From assembly GCA_017306245.1 (NCBI GenBank), contig JAFKIY010000002.1, forward strand, positions 395,412 through 459,411: DNA of 64,000 bases, given 5' to 3'. Of the stretch, positions 36,347-46,365 are shown piece by piece (position 1 is the stretch's first letter; every line of letters starts with the position of its first letter). Position numbers and translations under genes: made by a program. The notes under the pieces are model-generated. The model searched no databases. It had not been told where the DNA came from and saw only the letters and a list, made by a program, of their open reading frames with translations. Origin of the DNA: Micrococcales bacterium. Its GTDB lineage: Bacteria; Actinomycetota; Actinomycetes; Actinomycetales; Microbacteriaceae.

Positions 36347-36958
36347 GTGCAGATTCGCGAACTCGACATCCCTGATGCCTTTGAGATCACCCCCGTGCAG
36401 CACGAGGATGATCGCGGGGTGTTTCTGGAGTGGTACCGGTTCGACGCGCTCGAGGAGAAGGTCGGCCACCCGCTGACCTTGAGGCAGGCGAACATTTCCG
36501 TGTCGCGCACAGGGGTGGTGAGGGGAATTCACTTTGCGCAGATCCCGCTCGGCCAGGCCAAGTACGTCACGGTCACGAGCGGCGCGGTGCTCGATTTCGT
36601 CGTCGACATCCGCGTGGGTTCGCCCACGTTCGGAAGGTGGGATTCCGTGCTCCTCGACACCAGGGATCGCCGCGCGGTGTACGTGGCGGAGGGGCTCGGC
36701 CACCTCGCCCTGTCGCTCACCGATGACGCCACATTCACCTATCTGGTTTCGGACGTGTACCAGCCTCAGCGCGAGCATGGCATCAACCCGCTGGATCCCG
36801 ACATCGGGCTCGTGTTTCCTGACGATGTCCCGGAACTTCTGCTGTCGCCGAAGGACACTCAGGCGCCCGGCCTGCGGGAAGCTCAGGAACTCGGACTGCT
36901 TCCCACCTGGGAGCAGTCGCGGGCGTTCTACGAGTCGCTGTCCACGAAGGGGAGTTGA
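36347..36958 (+). CDS. rmlC: dTDP-4-dehydrorhamnose 3,5-epimerase
   Basis: 203 residues, a cupin-fold epimerase of the rhamnose pathway. The catalytic His is His62 in RGIHFAQ; the usual strands [20 protein letters not shown] and [11 protein letters not shown] follow. Compared with the common TDYY pattern, the first of the two tyrosines is Val here, while the second is kept. rmlA starts two bases after the stop. Confidence 0.92.
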   Translation: MQIRELDIPDAFEITPVQHEDDRGVFLEWYRFDALEEKVGHPLTLRQANISVSRTGVVRGIHFAQIPLGQAKYVTVTSGAVLDFVVDIRVGSPTFGRWDSVLLDTRDRRAVYVAEGLGHLALSLTDDATFTYLVSDVYQPQREHGINPLDPDIGLVFPDDVPELLLSPKDTQAPGLREAQELGLLPTWEQSRAFYESLSTKGS

Positions 36959-36960
36959 GG

Positions 36961-37830
36961 ATGCGCGGGATTGTGCTCGCCGGCGGTTCCGGCACGCGGC
37001 TGTGGCCGATCACCAAGGGCATTTCGAAGCAGCTCATGCCGGTCTACGACAAGCCGATGATCTACTACCCGCTGTCGACGCTCATGCGCGCCGGCATCCG
37101 GGAGATTCTGATCATCACGACGCCGGAGGACCAGCCGCAGTTCGAGCGGCTTCTTGGCGATGGCAGCGGGTTGGGCATCGAACTCAGCTACACCGCCCAG
37201 CCGAGCCCTGACGGGCTGGCTCAGGCGTTCATCATCGGCGAGGACTTCATCGGGCCGGAGAAGGTTGCGCTCGTGCTCGGCGACAACATCTTCTACGGCG
37301 CGGGCTTGGGGTCGAATCTCCGCAAGCAGCTCGATGTGGAGGGTGCGACGATTTTCGCCTACCAGGTGGCGAACCCGCACGCATACGGCGTCGTCGAGTT
37401 CGACGCCGAGTTCAAGGCCATCTCGATCGAGGAGAAGCCGAACAATCCGAAGAGCCGGTTTGCGGTGCCCGGGCTGTACTTCTACGACAATTCGGTCGTC
37501 GAGATCGCGAAGTCGATCACCCCGAGCGCGCGCGGCGAGCTGGAGATCTCCACCGTGAATGAGCGTTACCTGGATGAGGGGAGACTCCATGTTCAGGTGC
37601 TCGATCGGGGCACGGCCTGGCTGGATACCGGAACGTTCGAGTCCATGATCCAGGCCACCGAGTTCGTGAAGGTCGTGGAGGACCGCCAGGGTCTGAAGAT
37701 CGGCTGTATCGAGGAGATCGCCTGGCGCGCCGGGTGGATCACTGACGCCCAGCTCGAGAACCTTGCCAGGCCGCTGCTGAAGAGCGGCTACGGGACGCAT
37801 CTCCTGCGACTCCTTGCGGACAGCGCGTGA
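36961..37830 (+). CDS. rmlA: Glucose-1-phosphate thymidylyltransferase
   Basis: 289 residues. It makes dTDP-glucose from glucose-1-phosphate and dTTP. Motifs: [16 protein letters not shown] with the nucleotide-binding loop, [25 protein letters not shown] and [17 protein letters not shown] lies just upstream of the ATG. The stop overlaps the next start (GTGA). Confidence 0.96.
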   Translation: MRGIVLAGGSGTRLWPITKGISKQLMPVYDKPMIYYPLSTLMRAGIREILIITTPEDQPQFERLLGDGSGLGIELSYTAQPSPDGLAQAFIIGEDFIGPEKVALVLGDNIFYGAGLGSNLRKQLDVEGATIFAYQVANPHAYGVVEFDAEFKAISIEEKPNNPKSRFAVPGLYFYDNSVVEIAKSITPSARGELEISTVNERYLDEGRLHVQVLDRGTAWLDTGTFESMIQATEFVKVVEDRQGLKIGCIEEIAWRAGWITDAQLENLARPLLKSGYGTHLLRLLADSA

Positions 37831-39179
37831 CGAAGGTTCTCGTCATCACGGGCGACCCGATCGGCGCGAAAATGGCCGGTCCCGCCATCCGCGCGTGGAA
37901 CATCGCCCGGGTGCTCGGATCGGAGAACGAGGTCGTCCTGTTGACGACGACGCGGCTGGAGCCGGTGGAGGCGCCGTTCCGTCTTGACTGCGTCCAACCG
38001 GGTGAGAACGCGAAGTTCGCCGCACTGCACGAGTGGGCCGACGTCGTGGTTTTCCAGGGTCATGCTCTGGATCAGTTCGAGGCGTTGCGCACGAGCGCGA
38101 AAGTGCTCGTCGCCGACATCTACGATCCGATGCACCTCGAGATGCTCGAGCAGGGCCGCGAACTCGGGCGCGCGACGTGGGAACTGCGGGTCAGTACGGC
38201 GACTCGGGTGCTCAACGATCAGCTCGCGCTCGCGGATTTCTTCCTGTGTGCTTCCGAACGGCAGCGGTTGTTCTATCTCGGCCAGCTCGCCGGGCTCGGC
38301 CGGGTCAGCCCCGCGACTTACGAGAACGATCCGCACTTGCGCGGGCTGCTTGATGTCGCGCCGTTCGGCGTTCCCCAGGAGCCGCCCGTGCATGTGCGGG
38401 ATGCCGTCAAGGGCGTCGTGCCGGGGATCGGCGCGGACGACCGGCTGCTCATCTGGGGCGGCGGCCTTTACAGCTGGTTCGATCCGGCGACGCTCATCCG
38501 CGCGGTCGCCCAGCTTGCCGCGCGCCGGCCGGACCTTCGGCTGTTTTTCCTCGGCACGAAACATCCGGGCGTGGAGGAGATGGGGATTGTCCGCGAGTCG
38601 TTCGATCTGGCCCGGGAGCTCGGAGTGCTTGGTTCTTCCGTGTTCTTCAACGAGACCTGGGTGGAGTATGCGGACCGCCAGAATTTCCTCGCGGAGGCGG
38701 ATGCCGGGGTCAGCACGCATCTGTCGCACCTGGAGACGACGTTTTCGTTCCGCACGCGCATTCTCGACTACCTGTGGGCCGGGCTGCCGATGGTGGTGAC
38801 GGAGGGGGACAGCTTCGCAGAGCTGGTCGAGTCGGAGGGCCTCGGTGTTGTGGTGCCCGCCCAGGACATCGCAGCGCTGGAGGGCGCGATCGATCGCGTG
38901 CTCTACGACGACGATTTCTCCGCAGCGTCGAGGCGAAACGTGGAACGGGTGCGGGAGGAGTTCGTTTGGGAGCGGGTGCTCGCCCCCCTCGTCGAATTCG
39001 TCCGCGTGCCGCGCAAGGCTGCCGATCACGCGCAGGGGCGCATTGACCGCTCGCGGGGCGGCAAACGGCGCAAGCCATACGGTTTCCGCCACGATGTGCG
39101 GATGTTCGCCCACTACTGGAAGGCGGACGGCCTGTCCGGCGCAGTCAGGCGTGTGGCCGGCCGATTGCGTCGCGGGTGA
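37827..39179 (+). CDS. Glycosyltransferase family 4 protein
   Basis: 450 residues with GT-B fold. The C-terminal nucleotide-sugar domain includes [17 protein letters not shown] and [21 protein letters not shown]. The C-terminal 60 residues are basic. It is coupled to rmlA by GTGA. The acceptor and donor are unknown; the place after rmlC-rmlA suggests a rhamnosyltransferase (inference). Confidence 0.85.
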   Translation: MTKVLVITGDPIGAKMAGPAIRAWNIARVLGSENEVVLLTTTRLEPVEAPFRLDCVQPGENAKFAALHEWADVVVFQGHALDQFEALRTSAKVLVADIYDPMHLEMLEQGRELGRATWELRVSTATRVLNDQLALADFFLCASERQRLFYLGQLAGLGRVSPATYENDPHLRGLLDVAPFGVPQEPPVHVRDAVKGVVPGIGADDRLLIWGGGLYSWFDPATLIRAVAQLAARRPDLRLFFLGTKHPGVEEMGIVRESFDLARELGVLGSSVFFNETWVEYADRQNFLAEADAGVSTHLSHLETTFSFRTRILDYLWAGLPMVVTEGDSFAELVESEGLGVVVPAQDIAALEGAIDRVLYDDDFSAASRRNVERVREEFVWERVLAPLVEFVRVPRKAADHAQGRIDRSRGGKRRKPYGFRHDVRMFAHYWKADGLSGAVRRVAGRLRRG

Positions 39180-39252
39180 ACGTGTGCTCGGCCACCTCGG
39201 CGAGACGTGGATGATGCTATCCATCGGAGTGCCTCGGTCCCGGCTGGCCCAG

Positions 39253-39258
39253 TAGACT
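39253..39258 (+). promoter_or_regulatory. -10 box close to a start codon
   Basis: TAGACT, eight bases, ATG 39267. It starts a three-gene unit (GT2, DUF2304, DUF2142). A GGAG inside the eight bases could act as a ribosome site only if transcription began earlier. Confidence 0.4.
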
Positions 39259-39266
39259 GGAGCGCT

Positions 39267-40007
39267 ATGAGAGCACTCGTTGCGATCCCTGCCCTCAACG
39301 AGGCAGCCGTAATCCGAGACGTTCTCCTTTCGCTCTCGAAAGTCCAGCCTCTCGATGATGTCGTGGTGATCGATGACGGATCTCGCGACGCGACGGCGGC
39401 GATTGCTCGCGGGGCCGGCGCCCACGTCGTGTCGCACGCGATTAACCTCGGTGTCGGTGCAGCAATGGGTACGGCATTCAAGTACGCGGTGCAGAACGGA
39501 TATGACGCCGTCATCCAGTTCGACGGCGATGGCCAGCACAGGCCGGAGCACGTCGCCGACCTCATCCGGGCGTCGGAGCATTCCGACATTGTGATCGGGA
39601 GCCGCTTTGCGAAGGGCGGAATATTCAAGTCGTCTGCGGCACGCAGGGGTATTCAGCGTTTCATTGCGGGGGTGGTGTCCCTATACGCGCGTACCCGACT
39701 CACCGATGCGACGAGCGGTTTCCGGTTCGCGGGTCCGCGCGCCGTGGCCGTGTTCTCCGAGCACTACCCCGTCGAGTGGTTGGGTGACACGGTGGAGTCC
39801 ATTGTGCTCGCCACGCGGCAGGGGCTGTCCGTGAGCGAGGTCCCGGTCGGGATGAACGAGCGGGCGGGCGGCGTCCCGTCCCAGTCTGTGCTGAGGGCGA
39901 CGCTGTACACGGGAAGAATTCTTTTCATCCTGGTCCTGGCGAGCATCCGCAGCGTTCCGCCGCAGATTCGGGCGCTCAAGTTGCGAGACCAGAAGGCGGC
40001 CGCGTGA
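39267..40007 (+). CDS. Glycosyltransferase family 2 protein, polyprenyl-phosphate sugar synthase type
   Basis: 246 residues. ALVAIPALNEAAVIRD and VVIDDGSRDAT open the GT-A fold, FDGDGQHRPEHV holds the DXD-type motif, and GSRFAKGG and DATSGFRF are typical of DPM1-like enzymes. The C-terminus has one hydrophobic segment. It is joined (GTGA) to a DUF2304 gene, a known pairing in which the small membrane protein probably assists the transferase. Confidence 0.88.
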   Translation: MRALVAIPALNEAAVIRDVLLSLSKVQPLDDVVVIDDGSRDATAAIARGAGAHVVSHAINLGVGAAMGTAFKYAVQNGYDAVIQFDGDGQHRPEHVADLIRASEHSDIVIGSRFAKGGIFKSSAARRGIQRFIAGVVSLYARTRLTDATSGFRFAGPRAVAVFSEHYPVEWLGDTVESIVLATRQGLSVSEVPVGMNERAGGVPSQSVLRATLYTGRILFILVLASIRSVPPQIRALKLRDQKAAA

Positions 40008-40348
40008 CGCCCCAAGTTTTCGCGATCTTCCTCGCGGTGGTTCTGGTCATCGTCGTCATCATGCTGCTGCGCTCGTACGTTCTCCCGGAAAAATATGCGG
40101 TCGTGTGGCTGGTTGCCGCGGTGGCCGCAATCATCCTTTCCGCGTGGCCGGGGTTGCTGAGCGCGGTCAGCAGCTTTCTGGGGATCGCGCAACCCATCAA
40201 CCTCCTTTTCGTGGGTGCGTTCTTCGTTGTCTTGCTCCTTCTGATGCAAATCAGCCTTGAGCTTGCCCGTACCCGCGACGAATTGCGAAAAGTTGTGCAG
40301 AAGCTCGCGCTCGAGATTGAAAAAGCATCCAAGGAGGATGATGACTGA
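40004..40348 (+). CDS. DUF2304 small membrane protein
   Basis: 114 residues with three membrane segments (about 1-20, 30-50 and 62-85) and a charged C-terminal helix. DUF2304 proteins often lie next to GT2 genes, as here, and may anchor them. The start overlaps the GT2 stop and the end overlaps the next gene by eight bases. Confidence 0.85.
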   Translation: MTPQVFAIFLAVVLVIVVIMLLRSYVLPEKYAVVWLVAAVAAIILSAWPGLLSAVSSFLGIAQPINLLFVGAFFVVLLLLMQISLELARTRDELRKVVQKLALEIEKASKEDDD

Positions 40349-41906
40349 CGGGGCGAAGCCGGGGCGCGCGGGCGCAGTGACGTCGCGGTTCCGGTGGGGG
40401 TGGCTCGCTCCGGTGCTCGCGTTCGTGGCTCTCGCTGCCTGGGCTTTTGCCTCGCCGATCGGCGCCGGGCCGGACGACGACTACCATCTCACGAGCACCT
40501 GGTGCGCTGTTTCGGGCAGTGCGCAGTGTGAAGCGGGGTCGTCACCGACCGCGAGGGAAGTGTCGGAACCACTCGTGGATGTCGCCTGCTATGCCTACGC
40601 CCCCGAGAAGAGCGCAGCATGTCAGTACCGGGTCATGGACGAGTGGAATCATGCGACGGTGGAAACCGGGCGCGGAAACTTCGCGGCGGAGTACCCGCCG
40701 GTCTATTACGCGGCAATGCACGTGTTCGCCGGCGCGGACCTGCAGGTGAGCGCCCTCGCGATGCGCCTCATCAATGCCGCCCTTTTCGTCCTCCTGGGCA
40801 CGGCGCTTGCGCTGCTGCTCCCGCTGGAGCGCCGACCGACGCTGCTGTGGGGCTGGCTCGTCACGCTCGTGCCGTTGGGGGTTTTCCTGATCCCGTCGAA
40901 CAATCCGTCCGGCTGGGCGATTGCCGGTGTCGGCACCACGTTTCTCGCCCTCACCGGATGGTATGAAACAGTTGGATCCCGCCGTTGGGCGCTCGGGGCG
41001 TTGGCGCTCGTCGGAGCGTTGATGGCCGGGGGTGCGCGTGGCGATGCCGCAGTCTACGCAATCGGCGCGGTGGTCACTGCGACGATCATCGCAGCGCCGT
41101 GGCGCGGTGTCTCGTGGCGCGGGTGGTGGCATTGGGCGTGGCTTCCGGCCATCGGGATTCTCGTCTCGGCGGTGTTCTTCGCAACGTCCGGGCAGTCCGG
41201 CGTGGCGGAAAGCGGGTTCAGCGGCGGAGCGGCGTCGATCCCCGGAACGCACGGCGATGGCGCCCTCTCCGGGTTTGCCCTCGCCGCGTACAACCTGCTT
41301 ATGCTTCCGTTCCTGTGGACTGGGGTGTTTGGAACCTGGGCGCTCGGCTGGCTCGACACTTCGCTGCCCGCGATTGTCCCGTGGGCGTCAACCGCGGCGT
41401 TCATCGTGGTCGCTTTTGCGGGTGTCGGGCGGATCAACTGGCGGAAGGCCATTGCGGCAACCGGGGTGTTGCTCGTGTTGGTCATCCTGCCGGTGTGGGT
41501 GCTGACCAGAGGCGGGAATTCCATAGGTGAGAACCTGCAACCCCGTTATTTGCTCCCGCTCATCGTGCTGTTCGCTTTCGTCCTGCTCATCATGCCGGCA
41601 GGCGGTCGACTCCGTTTCACCCGGGTGCAGACTTTCCTGGTCCTCGCCGCGCTCGCGCTCGCGAACCTGGTAGCGCTTCAGGTGAACATCCGGCGGTACG
41701 TCACGGGCATTGACCGACAGGGCCTCAATCTGGATGCGGGCGCACAGTGGTGGTGGAACGGATTCCCGGTGGGGCCGACCGCGTTGTGGGTGATCGGCGC
41801 GCTGGCGTTTGCCGGTGCGCTGGCAGCCCTGTGGCCGGAGCTTCGGCGCACTGCCGAGGCTCGGCCGGAGACGTTAGTTCCGGCCCGTCGAGAACTCGGA
41901 GAGTGA
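40341..41906 (+). CDS. DUF2142 polytopic membrane protein
   Basis: 521 residues with about ten to twelve membrane segments. GPDDDYHLTSTWC in the first external loop matches DUF2142, a family with the outline of GT-C glycosyltransferases. AAGGAGG lies just upstream; ATG 40341 has better spacing than ATG 40338. The 3' end overlaps the end of the convergent amidotransferase gene by 33 bp. It probably acts on lipid-linked sugars outside the membrane (inference). Confidence 0.83.
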   Translation: MTDGAKPGRAGAVTSRFRWGWLAPVLAFVALAAWAFASPIGAGPDDDYHLTSTWCAVSGSAQCEAGSSPTAREVSEPLVDVACYAYAPEKSAACQYRVMDEWNHATVETGRGNFAAEYPPVYYAAMHVFAGADLQVSALAMRLINAALFVLLGTALALLLPLERRPTLLWGWLVTLVPLGVFLIPSNNPSGWAIAGVGTTFLALTGWYETVGSRRWALGALALVGALMAGGARGDAAVYAIGAVVTATIIAAPWRGVSWRGWWHWAWLPAIGILVSAVFFATSGQSGVAESGFSGGAASIPGTHGDGALSGFALAAYNLLMLPFLWTGVFGTWALGWLDTSLPAIVPWASTAAFIVVAFAGVGRINWRKAIAATGVLLVLVILPVWVLTRGGNSIGENLQPRYLLPLIVLFAFVLLIMPAGGRLRFTRVQTFLVLAALALANLVALQVNIRRYVTGIDRQGLNLDAGAQWWWNGFPVGPTALWVIGALAFAGALAALWPELRRTAEARPETLVPARRELGE

Positions 41907-43724
41907 CGCTTCCTCGTACAGCCGCGGGGTGCGGTTGATGGTTTCGATCGCATAGGTGAAATCGATGCCGACAACGTCCAGGTACCACTTGAGGTTCGGG
42001 TAGCGTGGAGTGTTTTCCTCCTCGACCAGGCGAAGAGCCTGCTCGCGAGTGAGGTCTCCTTCGCGCACCTGGTTGCTTCGGAACGTGTCGTGTTCGGTGA
42101 ATCCGGCGATCGTGTAATAGGCGTAGTTGTAGAACGCGGCCGTGCCGTCGCCGATCCGCCACGTCGTTTGCGTGTCGGGCGCGCGCTCCCAGTCGTATTC
42201 GCTGTCGAGCGTGTCTTCGAGAAGTTTCTCGTCCCACCGCCAGTAGTCGAAGACGTGGAAGTAGTCGGTTTTTTCGGTGAAGCTGCGGTAGTACTCGCCG
42301 GAGAGCGTGTCCCAGATCGAACGGTTGAAGTAGCCGGGGCTCTTCAGCATGGCCCCGAACCGCAGGGACTGGTATCGCAGCTGCTTCATCGCGCCGTGGC
42401 TGTATACCCGTTCTTCCGCGAAGTCCGGCGGAACGCCGAGGAATCCTGCCTTGAAGTGCGTGACCTCCAGCGGGTTGATGCCCCAAAGGTTGAGGGAGAT
42501 CCCGGTTTGCCGTTTGACGGTTTCGATGTGGCGGAAGAAGTGCTTGTCGCCCGCCGTGAGCACGCTCAGCATGCCGAGATGCGGTGCCTTCAGCCAGGCG
42601 TTGAGGTTCCGGCGGATGTTTTCGCGCTTCTTCGTGATGTCGGCCGCGATGATGATGTTCTCGACGCCGAGTTTCGCGGACATGCGGCTGACGTTCCGGC
42701 GGCCGAGGTCGGTGACCATACCCCAGTCGTACGTGTAGGTGATGGGGCGCAGTCCGAGCTCGTTCACGATGAGGTGCAGCCCGTACGAGCTGTCACGCCC
42801 ACCGGAGAAGGGCACGATCACGTCGTCGCCGTTCTTCCGCCGGAAGGGTTTGACGAGCTCGAACAGCTCTTCCTTCGGTCTGGGCTGGTTCCTCGACTTG
42901 TAATGGAGGCAGTAATTGCAGACGCCGTTCTCATCGAACTTGATGTAGGGCATGGTCTCGGGGAGGACGCATCTGGTGCACCGCCGGAAGTCCGGCTTCG
43001 GGTACTGCAGGAGCTTCTCTTCTTCGACGGAGAAGCCCAGGCCGGGTACGAGGTCGATCGAGCGGTGCGCCCATTCGGTGATGTCGATCTCTTCGCCCTG
43101 GATTGGGACGTCGAGGACGACGCGGTCCCGCACTTGTCGAATGTTCTCGGCGCCGATCTGTTCGAGCGGGTATCGCTCGGACGAGAACACGAATCCTTTG
43201 GATTTGTCGCCGAGATAGAGGCTGCCGTTGTTGGAGAAAAGCAAAAGCTTTCCGAGGTGCGGGACGAGCGCCGCGCAGGCGACGACGCCCTCGGCGATGT
43301 TGAGCACGCGCTCGGCGGCCGATTCGACGGTTCCGCCTTCGTCCAGGTGCGAGGCGATGATCGCGGGGATGACTTCGGTGTCGATGGCGCGGATCGGGTT
43401 CTTTCCGAGCAGCGGCCAAACATCTTGATGATTCACGATGATGCCGTTGTGGAGCACCATGATCTGTTCTCGGGTGACGGGCTGGTTGTCGCCGGTGCTG
43501 TTGGTCACGAGCCGGCTGTGCCCGAAGAACAGGTTCCCGAGCGGCGGGATGCGCTTGAGGAGGCGATCGATGGGGAAGTCGGCGCGGTACGCGCGGTAGG
43601 CGTCCTTGTTCCGGATGACCATGCCGCTGGAGTCGCGGCCCCGCTGCTGCGCGTGCTTTACGAGGGTCTTGACCGATGCGGAGTCAAGGTCATCGGGTCC
43701 GATGAAGCCAAAGATTCCGCACAC
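41874..43724 (-). CDS. Fused class II glutamine amidotransferase and WbpG-like N-acetyl sugar amidotransferase
   Basis: 616 residues, two enzymes in one chain. Residues 1-235 are an N-terminal-nucleophile glutaminase: Cys2 after Met removal (MCGIFGFIG), RGRDSSGM (29-36), HNGIIVNH (92-99). Residues 245-616 match the N-acetyl sugar amidotransferase family (WbpG/WbuX/PseA): a four-Cys zinc knuckle (Cys249, 252, 269, 272) and PP-loop SGGRDSS (307-313) for adenylation. WbpG turns an acetamido group into an acetamidino group with ammonia from HisH/HisF-like partners; here the glutaminase is built in. The GTG start has GGAG eight bases upstream. See findings. Confidence 0.88.
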   Translation of the reverse strand: MCGIFGFIGPDDLDSASVKTLVKHAQQRGRDSSGMVIRNKDAYRAYRADFPIDRLLKRIPPLGNLFFGHSRLVTNSTGDNQPVTREQIMVLHNGIIVNHQDVWPLLGKNPIRAIDTEVIPAIIASHLDEGGTVESAAERVLNIAEGVVACAALVPHLGKLLLFSNNGSLYLGDKSKGFVFSSERYPLEQIGAENIRQVRDRVVLDVPIQGEEIDITEWAHRSIDLVPGLGFSVEEEKLLQYPKPDFRRCTRCVLPETMPYIKFDENGVCNYCLHYKSRNQPRPKEELFELVKPFRRKNGDDVIVPFSGGRDSSYGLHLIVNELGLRPITYTYDWGMVTDLGRRNVSRMSAKLGVENIIIAADITKKRENIRRNLNAWLKAPHLGMLSVLTAGDKHFFRHIETVKRQTGISLNLWGINPLEVTHFKAGFLGVPPDFAEERVYSHGAMKQLRYQSLRFGAMLKSPGYFNRSIWDTLSGEYYRSFTEKTDYFHVFDYWRWDEKLLEDTLDSEYDWERAPDTQTTWRIGDGTAAFYNYAYYTIAGFTEHDTFRSNQVREGDLTREQALRLVEEENTPRYPNLKWYLDVVGIDFTYAIETINRTPRLYEEASLSEFSTGRN

Positions 43725-43856
43725 GTGTTGTTCTCCGATTCAGGGGGGAGAGGATCGCCGCGGGAGCGTGAATCGCAGGCCCGCGGGACGTTCAATTATG
43801 CCACGCGGCCCAAAGGGTGAGACACCGTCTGTCAGCGGGCTGGACCATCGCGATTT

Positions 43857-45155
43857 CTAGGTGGTTGCGGCACCAATGACGCGATAGGCCACGTCGGGCC
43901 ATTTTTCGGGGGAGGAAACTCGTCGCCCGTCGATGAATGTGCGAATTCCCGGCAGATCGCCTGGACCGAGCGCCTGGTACTCGACATGGTCGGCCTGCAC
44001 GACGGCGGCATCAACGGGGGAGCCCAAGTGATATGGCGTGAGTCCCAGGAGGTCGAGTTCTTCGTCGCTAAAGAGCGGGTCGTGCACGAGCGGGACAGCG
44101 CCTCGGGCTTTGAGCGCCTCAACCGCGCCGAACACGCCGGAGAAGGCGGTCTCCTTGACTCCGCCGCGATAGGCGGCGCCGAGGACGGCAACTCGCGCGC
44201 CTGTCAGGTCGCCAAACGCACCCTCCAGAAGGCCTATGGTGTAGTCGGGCATTGCCGCGTTCGCCGCGCGCGCGGCGGACACCACCGTCGCCTCCGGGTC
44301 TGTCCACAGGTAGAGCCGCGGATACACCGGGATGCAATGCCCGCCCACGGCGATGCCCGGTTGGTGGATGTGCGAATACGGTTGGGAATTTGAAGCCTCG
44401 ATCACCTGATACACATCGATGCCGCTCGTTGCTGCATAGCGGGCGAACTGGTTGGCCAGCCCAATGTTCACGTCGCGATACGTGGTTTCGGCAAGCTTTG
44501 CGAGCTCGGCAGCCTCAGCGGTACCAAGATCCCAGACGCCGTTACCCCTGGGCAAGTCCGACCGTTCGTCAAAGTCGAGCACTTCGCGGTAGAACTCGAC
44601 AGCGCGCTTTCCGCCGCGCGGGGTGAGCCCGCCGACGAGTTTCGGATATTTCCGCAAGTCAGCGAATACGCGGCCAGTAAGCACCCGTTCGGGGGAAAAC
44701 ACAAGGTCGAAGTCGACCCCCTCTGCAAGTCCGGATGCGGACTCGAGCATCGGCTTCCACCGTGTCCGAGTGGTTCCGACCGGGAGCGTCGTTTCATAGG
44801 AAACCAGCGTTCCCGGAGTCAGCACCTCGCCGAGTGACTGGGTTGCGGCATCCATCCAGCCGAAGTCCGGCTCTGCGGTTACCTCGTCAACGAAGAGTGG
44901 AACCACGAGAACCACGGCATCCGCGCCGGGCACCGCGTCCGAGTAGTCGGTGGTGGCGCGCAGGTGGCCGGTCGGGACGAGTTCGGTCAGCTTTTCCTGA
45001 AGGTGAGCCTCATTGGGGAAGGGCTCCTTGGCCTGATTGACCAGGTCCACCGTTCGCTGAGAGACATCGACGCCAACCACTTCGTGCCCTTTGCTGGCGA
45101 ACTGTACAGCGAGCGGAAGTCCAATTTTGCCGAGTGCGATGACGGCGATCTTCAC
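43857..45155 (-). CDS. UDP-N-acetyl-hexosamine 6-dehydrogenase (WecC/WbpA-like)
   Basis: 432 residues. IAVIALGKIGLPLA is the Rossmann loop, FSPERVLTGR and YRDVNIGLANQF follow, and the active-site Cys is in AVGGHCIPVYP. The family oxidises UDP-GlcNAc or UDP-ManNAc at C6. In a WbpG-type pathway it would make UDP-GlcNAcA, the substrate for the 60.6-63.3 kb enzymes. It is 34 bp downstream of a GT4 gene and 132 bp upstream of the amidotransferase, all on the minus strand. Confidence 0.88.
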   Translation of the reverse strand: MKIAVIALGKIGLPLAVQFASKGHEVVGVDVSQRTVDLVNQAKEPFPNEAHLQEKLTELVPTGHLRATTDYSDAVPGADAVVLVVPLFVDEVTAEPDFGWMDAATQSLGEVLTPGTLVSYETTLPVGTTRTRWKPMLESASGLAEGVDFDLVFSPERVLTGRVFADLRKYPKLVGGLTPRGGKRAVEFYREVLDFDERSDLPRGNGVWDLGTAEAAELAKLAETTYRDVNIGLANQFARYAATSGIDVYQVIEASNSQPYSHIHQPGIAVGGHCIPVYPRLYLWTDPEATVVSAARAANAAMPDYTIGLLEGAFGDLTGARVAVLGAAYRGGVKETAFSGVFGAVEALKARGAVPLVHDPLFSDEELDLLGLTPYHLGSPVDAAVVQADHVEYQALGPGDLPGIRTFIDGRRVSSPEKWPDVAYRVIGAATT

Positions 45156-45189
45156 GTAGTGTCTCCAGGTTGCGTTGAGTAACTAAATA

Positions 45190-46365
45190 CTACTTACCGA
45201 TATTGGGCCGCTCGCCTGCGAGGGCAATGCTGACCTCGGCCACTCGCTCCGCAATCGTGTTCAGGGAGTGGCGACCTACCGACCACCGTGCCAGTTCGGC
45301 CCGAGCGGGGGGCTGCAATGGCGCCGCAGCGGCGTCATTCATCGCCTGCGCGGTGGCGTTGATGTCGTAGCCGACTGCAACTCCGGCCAGCGGATGGCCG
45401 TCATCGCGCAGGAAATCGACCGTGGGCCCAATGCCAGCGAAAATCACCGGGCATCCGGCGGCAAGCGAGGAGTAGATCTTCGTTGCGACAGCGTACTCGT
45501 TCCGCGGAACCGGAGTCACGCTGGCCACCGAGGCAGTGGCACCCGCGAGGATTGGCGAGAGTTCTGCCGGGGGTATAGCGGGGTGAAACTCGACTGAATT
45601 CTCAAGCCCGAGTTCATGTGCGCGGGATTGAAGTTTCTCGCGATCCTCGCCGTTGCCGTAGAAAACCAGACGGCTACCAGGGTGCTGTTTCAAGACCTGC
45701 GGCAGCGCATCGACGAAGATCGCGGCCCCATGCCATTCGGAGTAGGTTCCGGCGTAAACGAATACCGGCGGTGTCGGTGGGGCCTGGTTGTCGTATCGGA
45801 AGTCCTTGGTGTCGGCGCCAAAGCCAATGGGCATTGCGGGCGTTGTGATGCCTGCGGATCGCAACTTGTCGATAAGGGGCTGGTGGGCAGCAAAAAGCAT
45901 CGATGCGCCCCGCAAACCCCACGCCTCTACGCGCCGAAGTGTGCCCAGGATGAATCTCGAACCCGTCACCAGCTCGGCGGCTTCCGACCAGTAGTCGGCG
46001 GCACGCACAACATATGGGGTCCGGCGAATTCCAGCAATGACTCTAACGACGGCAACGGTCGTCGGCGGCGGCTCAACAATGTACAGGTCGGCTTTGCGTG
46101 AGAACAAGAGCCGAAAAGCCAGGGGCACATCAAAGCTCATGTAGCTTACGTAGCCACGCACATATTGTTGTCGATCACGTTTCACCGGGGCCCTGCGAAC
46201 GTCGACGCCTGACGGGTCGTCGATGACAGCGTTTCGAGGTGGTTTGGCGGTCATGATCGTTACCTGACAGCCGCGATCCCTGAACTCTTCCGCCCAGACC
46301 CGGAGAATGCCGGAGGCGGCCGAAATTTCCGGAGCGAAGATCCGGGTGGCGAAGACGACTCTCAT
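45190..46365 (-). CDS. Glycosyltransferase family 4 protein
   Basis: 391 residues, GT-B fold. The N-terminus VVFATRIFAPEISAASGIL is of the WbuB/WcaI kind and the C-terminal domain contains FVYAGTYSEWHG and YAVATKIYSSLAAGCPVIFAG. It overlaps the preceding GT4 gene by four bases (ATGA). WbuB-type enzymes transfer amino-sugar residues in O-antigens, which fits the amidotransferase context (inference). Confidence 0.86.
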   Translation of the reverse strand: MRVVFATRIFAPEISAASGILRVWAEEFRDRGCQVTIMTAKPPRNAVIDDPSGVDVRRAPVKRDRQQYVRGYVSYMSFDVPLAFRLLFSRKADLYIVEPPPTTVAVVRVIAGIRRTPYVVRAADYWSEAAELVTGSRFILGTLRRVEAWGLRGASMLFAAHQPLIDKLRSAGITTPAMPIGFGADTKDFRYDNQAPPTPPVFVYAGTYSEWHGAAIFVDALPQVLKQHPGSRLVFYGNGEDREKLQSRAHELGLENSVEFHPAIPPAELSPILAGATASVASVTPVPRNEYAVATKIYSSLAAGCPVIFAGIGPTVDFLRDDGHPLAGVAVGYDINATAQAMNDAAAAPLQPPARAELARWSVGRHSLNTIAERVAEVSIALAGERPNIGK

